Below are positions 8,384 through 17,131 of a DNA stretch of 64,000 nt, piece after piece (position 1 is the stretch's first letter; each line of letters starts with the position of its first letter). Source of the DNA: Aurantimonas sp036549475 (GTDB taxonomy: Bacteria > Pseudomonadota > Alphaproteobacteria > Rhizobiales > Rhizobiaceae). The stretch is taken from contig NZ_JAZHLI010000002.1 in NCBI RefSeq assembly GCF_036549475.1, forward strand, positions 62,001-126,000, written 5' to 3'. The translations under genes were made by a program, and so were the position numbers. The notes beneath the pieces are model-generated. The model did not search any database, had not been told where the DNA came from, and saw only the letters and a program-made list of their open reading frames with translations.

Positions 8384-8560
8384 ATGCGCGCAACCGCACA
8401 CCGTCTCGGCCTTGGCGAGTACACGGCGGATGGCGCCTTCTATGCTCGCGTGGATGGCAAGAACATAGGCGAGGACGGGCGGGCCTTCTGGCCCACGCGC
8501 TCTGATGCACAGGCTGCTGCCGATCGCTTCTTGCTTCGCCTGAATGAAGGTCATGGTTGA
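8384..8560 (+). CDS. Small hypothetical protein
   Basis: A 58-residue protein with a clear GGGGAG ribosome site before ATG 8384. The text EYTADGAFYARVDGKNIG and WPTRSDAQAAADRFL suggests a small alpha/beta protein. Its TGA overlaps a 23-codon frame at 8560. Function unknown. Confidence 0.7.
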   Translation: MRATAHRLGLGEYTADGAFYARVDGKNIGEDGRAFWPTRSDAQAAADRFLLRLNEGHG

Positions 8561-8631
8561 TGATGACCACCTACATCCACCCACAGTGGGCCGACGTGCT
8601 GGCGCTCGTGCTGCTGTATGTCGCGGGTTAG
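8560..8631 (+). CDS. 23-residue hydrophobic leader/miniprotein
   Basis: A tiny frame beginning in an ATGA overlap with the upstream stop. It encodes a short polar N-terminus and a hydrophobic end (VLALVLLYVAG), and overlaps the HNH start by 14 bases. It could be a membrane miniprotein or a device coupling HNH translation. The only evidence is the precise overlaps. Confidence 0.35.
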   Translation: MMTTYIHPQWADVLALVLLYVAG

Positions 8632-8968
8632 CGGCACGCCACGCACCACACCGCGAACACGCTATAGCGACCAGCGAAGCGACGAGGCCAAGGCATGGCG
8701 CCGCTTATACGGCACGGCACGATGGCAGCGCATACGGCTAGCCAAGCTGGCGCAGGATCCGCTGTGTGAGTGGTGCCTAGAGCAAGAGATCGTCGAGGCC
8801 GCCACCGAGGTGCACCACGCAGATGGTGGGCATAAGGGCGACATAGACAAGTTCTTCACGGGCCCATTCGTCAGCACGTGCCGCCCGTGTCACTCGTCGA
8901 GAGGTCAGCGTGAAGACCTTGGGCAGACGGTGGTGACGTTCGGGCCGGATGGGTATCCGATACAGTAA
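8618..8968 (+). CDS. HNH endonuclease, packaging-associated
   Basis: A 116-residue HNH nuclease. Two CxxC-type pairs (LCEWC and CRPCH) bracket the HNH core, with VHHADGGHKGDIDKFF supplying the catalytic His. Located just upstream of terS, as in HK97-like cos phages, where the HNH protein works with terminase in cleaving concatemers at cos. The start at 8618 lies inside the preceding mini-frame and has a poor ribosome site, so coupling is likely. Confidence 0.92.
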   Translation: MSRVSGTPRTTPRTRYSDQRSDEAKAWRRLYGTARWQRIRLAKLAQDPLCEWCLEQEIVEAATEVHHADGGHKGDIDKFFTGPFVSTCRPCHSSRGQREDLGQTVVTFGPDGYPIQ

Positions 8969-9180
8969 GTGAGGCTGATAGTAAGTAATCATGACTATAT
9001 GTGACATTTGAGCCACATGTGACGCATCCGTCATGTGACAAAAATGTACCACCGATGCAGATCGGCCACATGTGGCAAGAGTGCCACGGGGGTGGGTCGC
9101 GGGACTGGAGCGACTCCGGCCCGCACCGGCGCCCACCATCGGAACTAACGCTATTACAGTTTTTTCTATAAGGTCGGAAA
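8969..9180. promoter_or_regulatory. Candidate cos / terminase recognition region
   Basis: A gene-free 212 bases between HNH and terS with four copies of ATGTGRC at 8999, 9017, 9033 and 9070. The last is embedded in a perfect 12-bp palindrome, GCCACATGTGGC (9065-9076). In HK97-type phages, cos normally lies just before terS, and repeats there bind the small terminase subunit. Assignment as cos is inference from position and repeats. Confidence 0.5.
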
Positions 9181-9645
9181 ATGGCGCCACGTAAAGCGCG
9201 AATCGATAGCTCGACTGAGGCCGTGCGCGTCATGGCTAAAGCATTATCAGAGATTTTGCCTCCAGACAACGTTCCACTGGACGACGGTGATATTCCGTTC
9301 TTCACAAACGTGATCGCAGAGTACGCCCGGTCGGAGTGGTCGCCGCACCAGCTAGAGATCGCCGCGATGCTCGCGCGCACAATGGCAGACCTTACGCGGG
9401 AGCAAAAGCTGCTGCGTGATGAGGGTGGTGTTGCGTACTCTGAAAAGGGCACGCCGGTCGCAAACCCGCGCAAGTCAATCGTACAGATGCACGCTAGTTC
9501 GATTCTTTCATTTCGACGCTCGTTGTCTCTTCACGCGCGCGCGCAAAGCGGCGAGGCGAGGGACGTGGGCAAGCGAAGGGCGGAAGCCAAAGATATCGAG
9601 GGTGACAACCCCCTTGAGGACGATCTGCTGGCGCGTCCGGGGTAG
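9181..9645 (+). CDS. terS: Small terminase subunit
   Basis: A 154-residue protein ahead of the large terminase, the expected size and place for TerS, which recognises cos and regulates TerL. The text EYARSEWSPHQLEIAAMLAR and ARTMADLTREQKLLRDEG forms helices with a P27-like terS flavour, and NPRKSIVQMHASSILSFRRS fits an oligomerisation helix. The C-terminus is acidic. ATG 9181 follows an AT-rich stretch with AAGGTCGGAAA. Confidence 0.88.
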   Translation: MAPRKARIDSSTEAVRVMAKALSEILPPDNVPLDDGDIPFFTNVIAEYARSEWSPHQLEIAAMLARTMADLTREQKLLRDEGGVAYSEKGTPVANPRKSIVQMHASSILSFRRSLSLHARAQSGEARDVGKRRAEAKDIEGDNPLEDDLLARPG

Positions 9646-9649
9646 TGAA

Positions 9650-11230
9650 ATGGCGGAAAGGGCGACGACGAGGGGCGAGCGCGTGATAGCGTTCATCGAG
9701 CGCTACTGCATCGTTCCCGAGGGAACGCTACTCGGAAAGCCAGTTCGGCTTCTCGACTTTCAGAAGCGTTTCGTTCTTGACGTTTACGACAATCCGGTCG
9801 GGACTTCACGCGCATACCTTTCGATTGCTCGAAAAAATGGTAAAACAGGCTTGATCGCCTGTCTTCTTTTGGCGCACATCGTCGGTCCTGAGGCATACGA
9901 AAACAGCCGCATCGTCTCTGGCGCTCGCTCGCGTAAGCAGGCGGCCGAGGTCTACGGCTACGCTTCAAAAATGTTCATGATGCAGCCGGAGTTTAAGAAG
10001 TTAGGGCGGTGCATTCCGTCCAGCAAGACAATTCTCGGGTACGCAAAGAATGTCGAGTATTGCGCGATTTCCGCTGAGGCTGCGACGGCTCACGGCGGGT
10101 CGCCCATTCTCGCCATCCTTGACGAGGTTGGCCAGGTCAAGGGGCCGACTGACGCCTTTGTGGAGGCGATTGAAACTTCGCAGGGCGCATACGAGGGGAG
10201 GGCGATGCTATTCGCCATCTCCACGCAGGCGGCAACCGACAACGACCTATTTTCCCGCTGGATTGACGATGCTGAAACATCCAAGGATCCGCGCATTGTC
10301 AGCCACGTCTACACAGCGCCCAAAGAGTGTGAACTAGAGGACGCGGACGCATGGGCCGCAGCCAATCCCGCATTAGGTGTTTTTCGCTCCACTACTGAAG
10401 TGGCGGACATGGCTCGCCGCGCATCGCGCCAGCCAACGGTTGAATCCAGTTTCCGCTGGCTTTTCTTGAACCAGCGCATTGACGCTACAGCCCCATTCGT
10501 GTCGCCTTCGATTTGGAAGGCGTGCGGGGCGGCGACAGTTGCTGATTTCGCAGGCTTGCCTGTTTTCGGCGGGCTGGATCTTTCCGAGGTAAATGACCTT
10601 ACCGCGCTGGTCCTGATGGCGCCCGACGCAGGCAAGTGGCACGTGCGTCCGACATTCTGGCTTCCTGGCGAAAACCTGCGCCAGAAGGCCAAGGATGACC
10701 GCGTACCTTACGATATTTGGGCGCGGCCGAATGAAAACGGCGACGTTTTTCTAAACACCACTCCCGGCCCCACCGTCGATTATGAGTTTCTGGCGCATCA
10801 CCTGTTCGAACTGAGCCAAACGGCGGATATCCGCAAGATTGCCTTTGATCGGTGGAACTGGCGTCACTTGAAGCCGTGGCTACTTAATGCGGGCTTTGAA
10901 GAAGCCCAGCTTGAGGGTGATGATGCCATATTCGAGCAGTTCGGCCAGGGTTATGCCTCGATGTCGCCGGCCTTGCGCTCGCTTGAGAGCCTGATCCTGA
11001 ACAAGACGATCATGCACTCGGAGCATCCGGTCCTGAATATGTGCATGGTCAACGCCACCGTCAAAACCGACCCGTCCGGCAACCGGAAACTCGACAAGTC
11101 GAAGGCGCGTGGGCGCATTGACGGCGCGGTTGCCCTCGCAATGGCTGCGGCCGTGGCAGGCACCTACGAGGACAATTCAACCCCGAAGTCCCCCTGGGAC
11201 GATCCGTCCTTTAGCTTGGTGGAAGCATGA
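9650..11230 (+). CDS. terL: Large terminase subunit
   Basis: A 526-residue packaging ATPase/nuclease. Walker A SIARKNGKTG lies at about 58-67 and Walker B ILAILDEVGQ at about 152-161. The C-terminal RNase H-like nuclease has its acidic residues in GGLDLSEVNDLTA (about 306-318) and in KIAFDRWNW. ATG 9650 is four bases after the terS stop; the frame is open upstream but only inside terS. Length is typical of HK97-type (Terminase_1) proteins. Its stop overlaps the portal start (ATGA). Confidence 0.97.
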   Translation: MAERATTRGERVIAFIERYCIVPEGTLLGKPVRLLDFQKRFVLDVYDNPVGTSRAYLSIARKNGKTGLIACLLLAHIVGPEAYENSRIVSGARSRKQAAEVYGYASKMFMMQPEFKKLGRCIPSSKTILGYAKNVEYCAISAEAATAHGGSPILAILDEVGQVKGPTDAFVEAIETSQGAYEGRAMLFAISTQAATDNDLFSRWIDDAETSKDPRIVSHVYTAPKECELEDADAWAAANPALGVFRSTTEVADMARRASRQPTVESSFRWLFLNQRIDATAPFVSPSIWKACGAATVADFAGLPVFGGLDLSEVNDLTALVLMAPDAGKWHVRPTFWLPGENLRQKAKDDRVPYDIWARPNENGDVFLNTTPGPTVDYEFLAHHLFELSQTADIRKIAFDRWNWRHLKPWLLNAGFEEAQLEGDDAIFEQFGQGYASMSPALRSLESLILNKTIMHSEHPVLNMCMVNATVKTDPSGNRKLDKSKARGRIDGAVALAMAAAVAGTYEDNSTPKSPWDDPSFSLVEA

Positions 11231-12522
11231 ACATATTCGGATTCGGCGGGCGAAAGTCTGACCCACCCGCCGCGCCTGAACAGCGTGCGGCGACCATTGA
11301 GAACCCAACGGTTCCAGTGAGTGCGGAGAACTTCCTTTCGTTCTTCGGCGTCAACGGCAACAATCTGCCGAGCGTCACGATCGATAGCGCGCTCACGGTT
11401 CCTGCCGTGTGGGCGGCGGTATCGTTCCTGTCTCGCACGCTGGCGACGCTCCCCCTTCATGCGTACCGCAAGACGGACGACGGCCCGAAGCGGCTGACGG
11501 GCAAGATGGACCTCGTGGTCCATGGCGCCCCGAACGAGGGAATGGATTCCTTCAAGTTCCGTCAGTACTTTTGGCAGCAGGTGTTCACGGGCGGGCGCGG
11601 GCTGGCGTGGATTGAGCGCACGCCGCAGGGCGTCGAGGCCATCTGGCCTATCGATCCGACGAATGCCACCATCAAGCGCACCGGGATGCGGACGGTGTAT
11701 CAGGTTGACGGCAAGGAGTACCCCGCCGCTGACGTGATCGACGTACCGTTCATGCTGAAGCCGAACGGCCTCAATCATTACGGCCCCATCGTTTCGGCGA
11801 CCAAGGCCATTCAGCTTGCGCTGGCGATGAACGATTACGCCAGCAACTTCTTTGCTGGGGGCGGTGTGCCACCGCTTGCCCTGGTTGGGCCGCTCCCTGC
11901 CGGCGCGGATGCTATCAAGCGTGCGCAGGCTGATATCAAGCGGGCGATCGACGCCGCAAAGGGCAACAGCGAACAGGTTTTCCCGATTCCTGCTGGTTAC
12001 GAGTTGAAGCCGGTCGGCTTTGACCCGGACAAAGGGCAGATGACGGAGGCCAGGCGGTTCCAGATCGAGGAAATAGCCCGCACATACCAGCTTCCGCCCG
12101 TATTCCTTCAGGATCTGACGCACGGCACGTACTCCAACACGGAGCAGCAAGGCACCATCCTTGTGAAGCACCTTGTCGGGCAGTGGGCGCAGGCGTTTGA
12201 GGGCGAGCTTAACCTGAAGCTGTTCGGGCGCACTAGCGGAAACCGCTACGTGGAGCACAACCTGGACGGACTCATGCGAGGCGATCTCGTGGCACGTATG
12301 GGCGCACTTTCGCAGGCGGTACAGAGCGCAATCCTTGAGCCGAACGAGGCGCGGGCGCTCGAGAACAGGCCGGCGCGCCCGCATGGCAGCCAGTTGTTCA
12401 TCCAGGGCGGCACTGTGCCGCTCGCGATGCAACAGAAGGCCGCCGAAGTCGATACGGGTGGTGTTGTGCCGCCGCCCGACAACGATAACGACGAAGACAA
12501 CGAGGCTGACGCCGCATCATGA
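11227..12522 (+). CDS. HK97-family portal protein
   Basis: A 431-residue portal, which forms the 12-mer DNA gate at the capsid vertex. Family features: VPAVWAAVSFLSRTLATLPL near 58-77, then YFWQQVFTGGRGLAWIER, FQIEEIARTYQLPPVFLQDL and the NTEQQGTILVKHLVGQWAQ segment. Its ATG overlaps the terL stop by 4 bases and its stop overlaps the protease start likewise, so terL-portal-protease are translationally coupled. The acidic tail DNDNDEDNEADA is disordered. Confidence 0.96.
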   Translation: MNIFGFGGRKSDPPAAPEQRAATIENPTVPVSAENFLSFFGVNGNNLPSVTIDSALTVPAVWAAVSFLSRTLATLPLHAYRKTDDGPKRLTGKMDLVVHGAPNEGMDSFKFRQYFWQQVFTGGRGLAWIERTPQGVEAIWPIDPTNATIKRTGMRTVYQVDGKEYPAADVIDVPFMLKPNGLNHYGPIVSATKAIQLALAMNDYASNFFAGGGVPPLALVGPLPAGADAIKRAQADIKRAIDAAKGNSEQVFPIPAGYELKPVGFDPDKGQMTEARRFQIEEIARTYQLPPVFLQDLTHGTYSNTEQQGTILVKHLVGQWAQAFEGELNLKLFGRTSGNRYVEHNLDGLMRGDLVARMGALSQAVQSAILEPNEARALENRPARPHGSQLFIQGGTVPLAMQQKAAEVDTGGVVPPPDNDNDEDNEADAAS

Positions 12523-13148
12523 CCGAACTTGAAAAACGCGGCGGCGGCCTTGGTGTCGAGACGCGGGCAACGAACGGCAAAAAGACGCTGGTGGGCTATG
12601 CCGCCGTGTTCAACAACGACACCACTATCGGCGACTATTTCGTCGAGCGGATTGCGCCCGGTGCGTTCAGACAGGCGCTTGGCGGGGATATTCGTGCACT
12701 CGTCGACCACGACAAAGGCAGGGTGATCGGCCGCACCAAGAGCGGCACCCTGCGCTTGTCGGAGGATAGCCGAGGGCTACTCGCGGAGATTGATATCCCC
12801 GACACGGCAGACGGACGAGACCTGTGGACACTGGTCGGGCGCGGCGACATCAGCGGCATGAGCTTTTCTTTCCGGGCGACGAAGCAGTCGTGGGACGAAA
12901 CCGGCGATCTGCCAATCCGCACCGTCGAGGCGGTCGAATTGTTCGAAGTCTCTGCGGTGGCTTTCCCCGCCTATGAGGGCACGACCCTTGCCGTTCGCGC
13001 GCTTGAGGCCGTCCGTGCCGAGGCTGAGGAAGTCTTGGCAGAGGAACAGCGCAGGAAAGACAACGCAGCCGCTGCAGCGCGCCGGGTAGCCGAGCGACGT
13101 ATGCAGCAGGAGCAAAAGTTTCGGGGCTTCCGGCAGGGCGCCTCGTAG
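12519..13148 (+). CDS. HK97-family prohead protease
   Basis: A 209-residue maturation protease. The core has GYAAVFNNDTTIGDYFVERI, catalytic His64 (LVDHD), Ser112 in GDISGMSFSF and the following LFEVSAVAFPAY strand. It removes the N-terminal delta domain of the capsid protein during head assembly. The C-terminal ~50 residues are a charged helix (EEVLAEEQRRKDNAAAAARR). Starts in an ATGA overlap with the portal gene. Confidence 0.95.
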   Translation: MTELEKRGGGLGVETRATNGKKTLVGYAAVFNNDTTIGDYFVERIAPGAFRQALGGDIRALVDHDKGRVIGRTKSGTLRLSEDSRGLLAEIDIPDTADGRDLWTLVGRGDISGMSFSFRATKQSWDETGDLPIRTVEAVELFEVSAVAFPAYEGTTLAVRALEAVRAEAEEVLAEEQRRKDNAAAAARRVAERRMQQEQKFRGFRQGAS

Positions 13149-13200
13149 TCACCCGGCGATGCCGGAGGGCGGGCGAAAAGCCCTGCCATTTTTCCCCAAT

Positions 13201-13223
13201 GCCCGCCACTGAGCGGGCTTTTT
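13201..13223 (+). terminator. Hairpin plus T-run before major capsid gene
   Basis: GCCCGC (13201-13206) pairs with GCGGGC (13213-13218), followed by five T. It lies just before the ribosome site of the capsid gene. The same stem and T-run recur before the tailspike gene. As the capsid gene is downstream in the same operon, it may be an attenuator or RNA-processing signal rather than a full stop. Confidence 0.7.
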
Positions 13224-13240
13224 AGTTTGGAGAATGTGAA

Positions 13241-14518
13241 GTGAATCTCAACGAGATGCAGGAGAAGCGCGGCCGCCTCATGACTGAGGCCCGAGAAGCT
13301 CTGGACGCGATCAAGTCGAATACCGACGAGGCCCGCTCCACCGAACTCGAGCAGCGCCACGACACCATCATGGCCGACTTCGACAAGGTCGAGGGCATGA
13401 TTGCCCGCGAGCAGAAGCAGGCCGACATCGAGAAGCGCCTTGAAGAGCGGGCTGCCGAAGAGCGCGCCCGCAAGCGCCCGAACGGTGGCGACGGTGAGGC
13501 CCGTGGCACCGACGACGGCGAGAAGCTGGATTATCGTTCGGTCTTCTACAAGTTCGTCTCGCGCGGTGCCGATCTCGGCGAGCTTGAGCCGGAAGAGCGC
13601 GCCATCCTTCGCAGCGGCGTCCAGCAGAAGGCTGAATTCCGCGCGCAGACGACCTCTGCGGCTGCTGGCGGCTACACGGTTCCGACCGAGCTGGCCAACG
13701 TGATCATCAAGTCTATGAAGGCTTGGGGTCCGATGTACGACGCGAACACCGCGACGGAGATGAACACCTCGAGCGGCAACCCGCTCACCATCCCGGCCGT
13801 CGACGACACCGCCGTGACTGCTGAGCCTCACACGGAAGGCGCCGCACTGACGGACGATGGCGGCAAGGATGTGACGTTCGGCCAGAAGACGCTGAATGCC
13901 TATGTGTTCGACACCGAGTTCGTCAAGTTCTCGATGGAGCTCGCGCAGGACAGCATCTTCAACATGGAGTCGCTTCTCGGCGAACTGCTTGGCGAGCGCC
14001 TTGGTCGTATTGCCAACCTGCAGCTTACCGTAGGCACCGGCTCCAACGCGCCTAACGGTGTGGTTACGGCGTCGTCCCTCGGCAAGACTTCGGCAGCGGT
14101 CGCGGCCATCACGGCTGACGAGATCATTGACCTCGTGCATTCGGTTGACCCGGCATACCGCTCGGCACCGAAGGTTCGGTTCATGTTCAATGACGCGACG
14201 CTGGCGGCTATCCGCAAGCTGAAGGACGGCGACGGCAACTACCTGTGGAACATGGGTAACGTGCAGACTGGTGAGCCGGGCGCCCTGCTTGGCTACCGCT
14301 ACAGCATCAATCAGGCGATGGACTCTCTGGCCGCCGCCAAGAAGGTGATGCTGTTCGGTGACCTCGGCAAGTATTTTGTCCGCAAGGTCGGCTCGCCGGT
14401 TATCGGCGTGATGCGCGAGCGCTTCTGGCCGGATCTCGGCATCGCCGGTCTGATCCGCTTCGACGGTGAGCTCGGCGACACAGGCGCCGTCAAGCACCTG
14501 ATCACTGCCGCTGCCTAA
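13241..14518 (+). CDS. HK97-family major capsid protein
   Basis: A 425-residue capsid precursor with GTG start after TTGGAG. The first ~120 residues form the charged coiled-coil delta/scaffold domain (EKRGRLMTEAREALDAIK and onward, ending in RKRPNGGDGEARG). The mature part begins near residue 128-140 (AAAGGYTVPTELANVI). Typical capsid text follows: SGNPLTIPAVDDT, FDTEFVKFSMELAQDS and, near the end, FGDLGKYFVRKVG. The prohead protease upstream is expected to cleave between these parts. Confidence 0.97.
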   Translation: MNLNEMQEKRGRLMTEAREALDAIKSNTDEARSTELEQRHDTIMADFDKVEGMIAREQKQADIEKRLEERAAEERARKRPNGGDGEARGTDDGEKLDYRSVFYKFVSRGADLGELEPEERAILRSGVQQKAEFRAQTTSAAAGGYTVPTELANVIIKSMKAWGPMYDANTATEMNTSSGNPLTIPAVDDTAVTAEPHTEGAALTDDGGKDVTFGQKTLNAYVFDTEFVKFSMELAQDSIFNMESLLGELLGERLGRIANLQLTVGTGSNAPNGVVTASSLGKTSAAVAAITADEIIDLVHSVDPAYRSAPKVRFMFNDATLAAIRKLKDGDGNYLWNMGNVQTGEPGALLGYRYSINQAMDSLAAAKKVMLFGDLGKYFVRKVGSPVIGVMRERFWPDLGIAGLIRFDGELGDTGAVKHLITAAA

Positions 14519-14527
14519 TTTGGCAAT

Positions 14528-14553
14528 GAGTGGGCGGCTTCGGTCGCCCACTC
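14528..14553 (+). other. Intergenic hairpin after capsid gene
   Basis: A perfect 9-bp stem GAGTGGGCG/CGCCCACTC closes an 8-base loop containing TTCGG. No T-run follows on either strand, so it is better read as an mRNA-stabilising or processing hairpin than as a terminator. Confidence 0.5.
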
Positions 14554-14580
14554 TCCCCACAGCCGGTCGCAGGAGACACC

Positions 14581-14763
14581 ATGAAAATCAAGATGACCAC
14601 CAGCATGGCTGGAGTCGCTTTCGCGCTGTCGCCTGGCGACGAAACCGAACAGTTCGGAGACGCGGAAGCAATCCGCCTGATTGAGGCGGGCTATGCCGTT
14701 CCGGTTGCCGAAGATGTGACGGAAAAGGCCGTCAGGCGCCCCGTCAAAGAGAAGCGCGGCTAA
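14581..14763 (+). CDS. Small protein between capsid and connector
   Basis: A 60-residue protein with a strong AGGAGACACC ribosome site. The text ALSPGDETEQFGDAEAIRLIEAGYAVPV is a pattern commonly seen in small proteins that follow capsid genes in alphaproteobacterial siphophages. The last base of its TAA is the first base of the connector ATG. Function unknown. Confidence 0.8.
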   Translation: MKIKMTTSMAGVAFALSPGDETEQFGDAEAIRLIEAGYAVPVAEDVTEKAVRRPVKEKRG

Positions 14764-15308
14764 TGTGGTATCCGGCTTCCATTACCACAGCAGCGGAAGC
14801 GGAGCCGGTTACTGTCGAGGAGATGAAGCGTCAGCTTTACATCGACCACACCGACGACGACCCGATGCTGACGCGACTAATTTCAGCAGCCCGCGACCAT
14901 GCTGAACGGTATTGCGGGTCGCGGTTTGCCACTCAGACACTCACCATCAAGTGCGATGCCTTTTCCGATATGGCTCGCCTGCCGGAAGGCCCGATCCAGT
15001 CGATTACCTCGATTGAGTACGTGGACACCGATGGCGCCGATCAGACGCTGAGCACGGATGTCTACGAAGTGCGCGCGGACGGTCTAGATACTGCCATTGT
15101 GCGAAAGCACGCTCAGCAGTGGCCCACCCCGCAGCACGGATCGCGCATTACGGTTACGGCAGTTGTCGGTTACGCGACCGTCCCGCCTGCGGTAAAGCAC
15201 GCGATCATCCTGTTTGTCTCCGACAGCTACGAAACTCGCGTTCCAGCCGCGATGGCTGACTGGACGACTTTCGATTCCCTTCTCTGCAATTTCCGCATGG
15301 GCGCCTAG
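14763..15308 (+). CDS. Head-tail connector protein (gp6-like)
   Basis: A 181-residue HK97 gp6-type adaptor that docks under the portal. Family text: VTVEEMKRQLYIDHTDDDPM, LTRLISAARDHAERYCGSRF, LPEGPIQSITSIEYVD and the VPPAVKHAIILFVSDSYE helix. Starts in a TAATG overlap with the preceding gene. Length and order match the family. Confidence 0.9.
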   Translation: MWYPASITTAAEAEPVTVEEMKRQLYIDHTDDDPMLTRLISAARDHAERYCGSRFATQTLTIKCDAFSDMARLPEGPIQSITSIEYVDTDGADQTLSTDVYEVRADGLDTAIVRKHAQQWPTPQHGSRITVTAVVGYATVPPAVKHAIILFVSDSYETRVPAAMADWTTFDSLLCNFRMGA

Positions 15309-15330
15309 CGCGCAATAAGGACGACACAAG

Positions 15331-15741
15331 ATGGTTGACATTACAGTTACCGCAAGCTCCGTTGTTGCGGGCAGCAATGCCAGTGTCGAGCGCGGCACGG
15401 CTGGCGTGGCCATTACGGCCGGGCAGGTGGTCTACAAGAACGCGACCACGAGCAAGTATGAATTGGCCGACAACGACAGCGCCACGGCTGCGGTTCGCGC
15501 GCCGGTCGGCATCGCCCTGCACGGAGCCGCGCTGAATCAGCCGCTCGCGGTGCAGAAGGCTGGCGACATCACGATCGGCGCCACGCTTACGGCGGGTGTA
15601 GCCTACTATTTGAGCGCGACGCCTGGGGGCATCTGCCCTGTGGCTGACATCGCGAGCGGCGACTACGTGGTGCTGATGGGCCTTGCGAAGTCCACCACTG
15701 TGCTGGCGATCGATATCCAGGCGAGCGGCGTGGCGCTGTAA
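15331..15741 (+). CDS. Probable capsid decoration-type protein
   Basis: A 136-residue Ala/Thr/Val-rich beta protein (VVAGSNASVERGTAGVAITA, then GATLTAGVAYYLSATPGGI). It resembles small head-decoration or cement proteins found among connector genes. No cysteines, charge low. Family assignment is by composition and place only. Confidence 0.7.
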   Translation: MVDITVTASSVVAGSNASVERGTAGVAITAGQVVYKNATTSKYELADNDSATAAVRAPVGIALHGAALNQPLAVQKAGDITIGATLTAGVAYYLSATPGGICPVADIASGDYVVLMGLAKSTTVLAIDIQASGVAL

Positions 15742-15747
15742 GCAGCC

Positions 15748-15963
15748 ATGAGACCCCACACCACCTTCCTCCGCAATTTCGACTACCGTCCGCCAAGCAA
15801 GCCCGGCGTGACGATCGCCTACAAGGCCGGCTGGTCCGGCTTGATACCGCGCGCGCACGTCGCCGCTGCCCGCCGTGCAGGAGCTATTATGGAGGCTGAC
15901 GATGGCAAAGCCGACTACAGCCGGCCAACTGAAGCACAGACTGTCGTTTCGGTCTCCGGTTAG
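15748..15963 (+). CDS. Small conserved head-module protein
   Basis: A 71-residue protein with the pattern FDYRPPSKPGVTIAYKAGW then VAAARRAGAI, seen in a family of small phage proteins between connector and head-closure genes. Its 3' end overlaps the head-closure gene by 62 bases in another frame. Function unknown. Confidence 0.75.
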   Translation: MRPHTTFLRNFDYRPPSKPGVTIAYKAGWSGLIPRAHVAAARRAGAIMEADDGKADYSRPTEAQTVVSVSG

Positions 15964-16249
15964 CGTCCCTGACGGCTATGGCGGCACCACAGACGGCTTT
16001 GCGGAGCAGTTCGTGGTGTCGGCGCGCCGGCAGTTCCTTCGCGGATCTGAGGCCGTCCAGGCGGCACGGCTTGAAGGCAGGCAGCCTGTCATTCTGACAG
16101 TGCGGCGCTCGCCTGACACGGAGACGATCACGACGGACTGGCAGGCGGTGGATGCGCGCGAGGGCACGGCGTATCAGATCCGGTCTGTAGAACCGACAGA
16201 GGACCGGGCTTGGCTTGATATGCTCTGTGAAAGCGGGGTGGCTCAGTAG
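15902..16249 (+). CDS. Head-closure / head-tail adaptor protein
   Basis: A 115-residue SPP1 gp16/HK97 gp7-like stopper. Features: AGQLKHRLSFRSPVSVPDGY, ARRQFLRGSEAVQAARLEG and DAREGTAYQIRSVEPTEDR. ATG 15902 is chosen for the GGAGG six bases upstream; an in-frame ATG at 15875 lacks it. The terminal G of its TAG is the first base of the next GTG. Confidence 0.9.
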   Translation: MAKPTTAGQLKHRLSFRSPVSVPDGYGGTTDGFAEQFVVSARRQFLRGSEAVQAARLEGRQPVILTVRRSPDTETITTDWQAVDAREGTAYQIRSVEPTEDRAWLDMLCESGVAQ

Positions 16250-16722
16250 TGGCGACGAGTGTGCGCGGGCTGAAGAGCCTAAACCGCAAGCTTGCCGCCA
16301 TACCGAAGGAAGTCCGTCGCGAAGTCCGCAAGGCGCTGGAAAAAGGCGCCTATCAGATTGCCGACACGGCCTATTCCTTGGCGCCATCCGATTCCGGCGA
16401 TCTCAAGCGGTCCATCGGCTACACCTTCGGCAAATACACGGCGGCAAACTCCAACGTACGCGGCGTGGGGGCCAGTGGCACCATTGTAGATAGTGACCTG
16501 AGCGTGACGGTTCACGCTGGTGACGCCAAAGCTTTCTACGCGGCATTTATCGAATTCGGCACGGCGGGCCATGCACAGGGCGGCAAGTTCGCCGGCACAT
16601 GGCACCCAGGAACACCCCCACAGCCGTTCTTTTATCCTGCCTATCGCCTTCGCAAGCGGGGCGTGAAGGCCGGCATCAGTCGCGCCGTCAAGAAGGCATC
16701 CGTGAAGGTGGCTAAGTCATGA
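16249..16722 (+). CDS. HK97 gp10-family tail-completion protein
   Basis: A 157-residue protein with GTG start in a TAGTG overlap. The gp10 pattern is clear: VRGLKSLNRKLAAIPKEVRR, SLAPSDSGDLKRSIGYTF, YAAFIEFGTAGHAQGG and a PPQPFFYPAYR end. It joins the tail terminator to the head. Its stop overlaps the next start (ATGA). Confidence 0.92.
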   Translation: MATSVRGLKSLNRKLAAIPKEVRREVRKALEKGAYQIADTAYSLAPSDSGDLKRSIGYTFGKYTAANSNVRGVGASGTIVDSDLSVTVHAGDAKAFYAAFIEFGTAGHAQGGKFAGTWHPGTPPQPFFYPAYRLRKRGVKAGISRAVKKASVKVAKS

Positions 16723-17102
16723 TCGGCCCACAGATACAAGGCGCGGTTTATGCCGCCCTGACGGCTGCCGACGTGGCAGGCGACCGCGTTTATGACCGCC
16801 CGCCTGCCTCGCCGGTGTTTCCATACGTCGTGATTGGCGACGAGCAGGTGATCGACACGAGCGGCACGTGCGGCGAAGCCTTCGACGTGTTCGTTGACGT
16901 ACATGTCTGGTCCCGCGCCTCGTCGAGTGCCGAGGCCAAGACGATTGGCGCACAGGTTGCCGGCACGCTCGCTACGGAACTGACGATAGCGGATTTCCGC
17001 GTCGTGATCGGAGCGCTGGAGACGGCGCGCTACCTGAAAGACCCGGATGGTATCACGACGCACGGCGTCATCACCTTCCGGTACGCGGTCGAGACGACAT
17101 AG
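16719..17102 (+). CDS. DUF3168 tail terminator/completion protein
   Basis: A 127-residue DUF3168 protein. Signature text: AVYAALTAADVAGDRVYDRP, SPVFPYVVIGDEQVIDTS and VDVHVWSRASSSAEAKTIGA. Members cap the tail tube and set its end. Coupled by ATGA to the gp10-like gene. Confidence 0.92.
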   Translation: MIGPQIQGAVYAALTAADVAGDRVYDRPPASPVFPYVVIGDEQVIDTSGTCGEAFDVFVDVHVWSRASSSAEAKTIGAQVAGTLATELTIADFRVVIGALETARYLKDPDGITTHGVITFRYAVETT

Positions 17103-17131
17103 CCGCAACCCACCACCATCCGCACCACCAC

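Noticed and set aside
14528..14553. Terminator after the capsid gene
   Set aside because: Stem is perfect but no T-run follows on either strand; kept as a plain hairpin.
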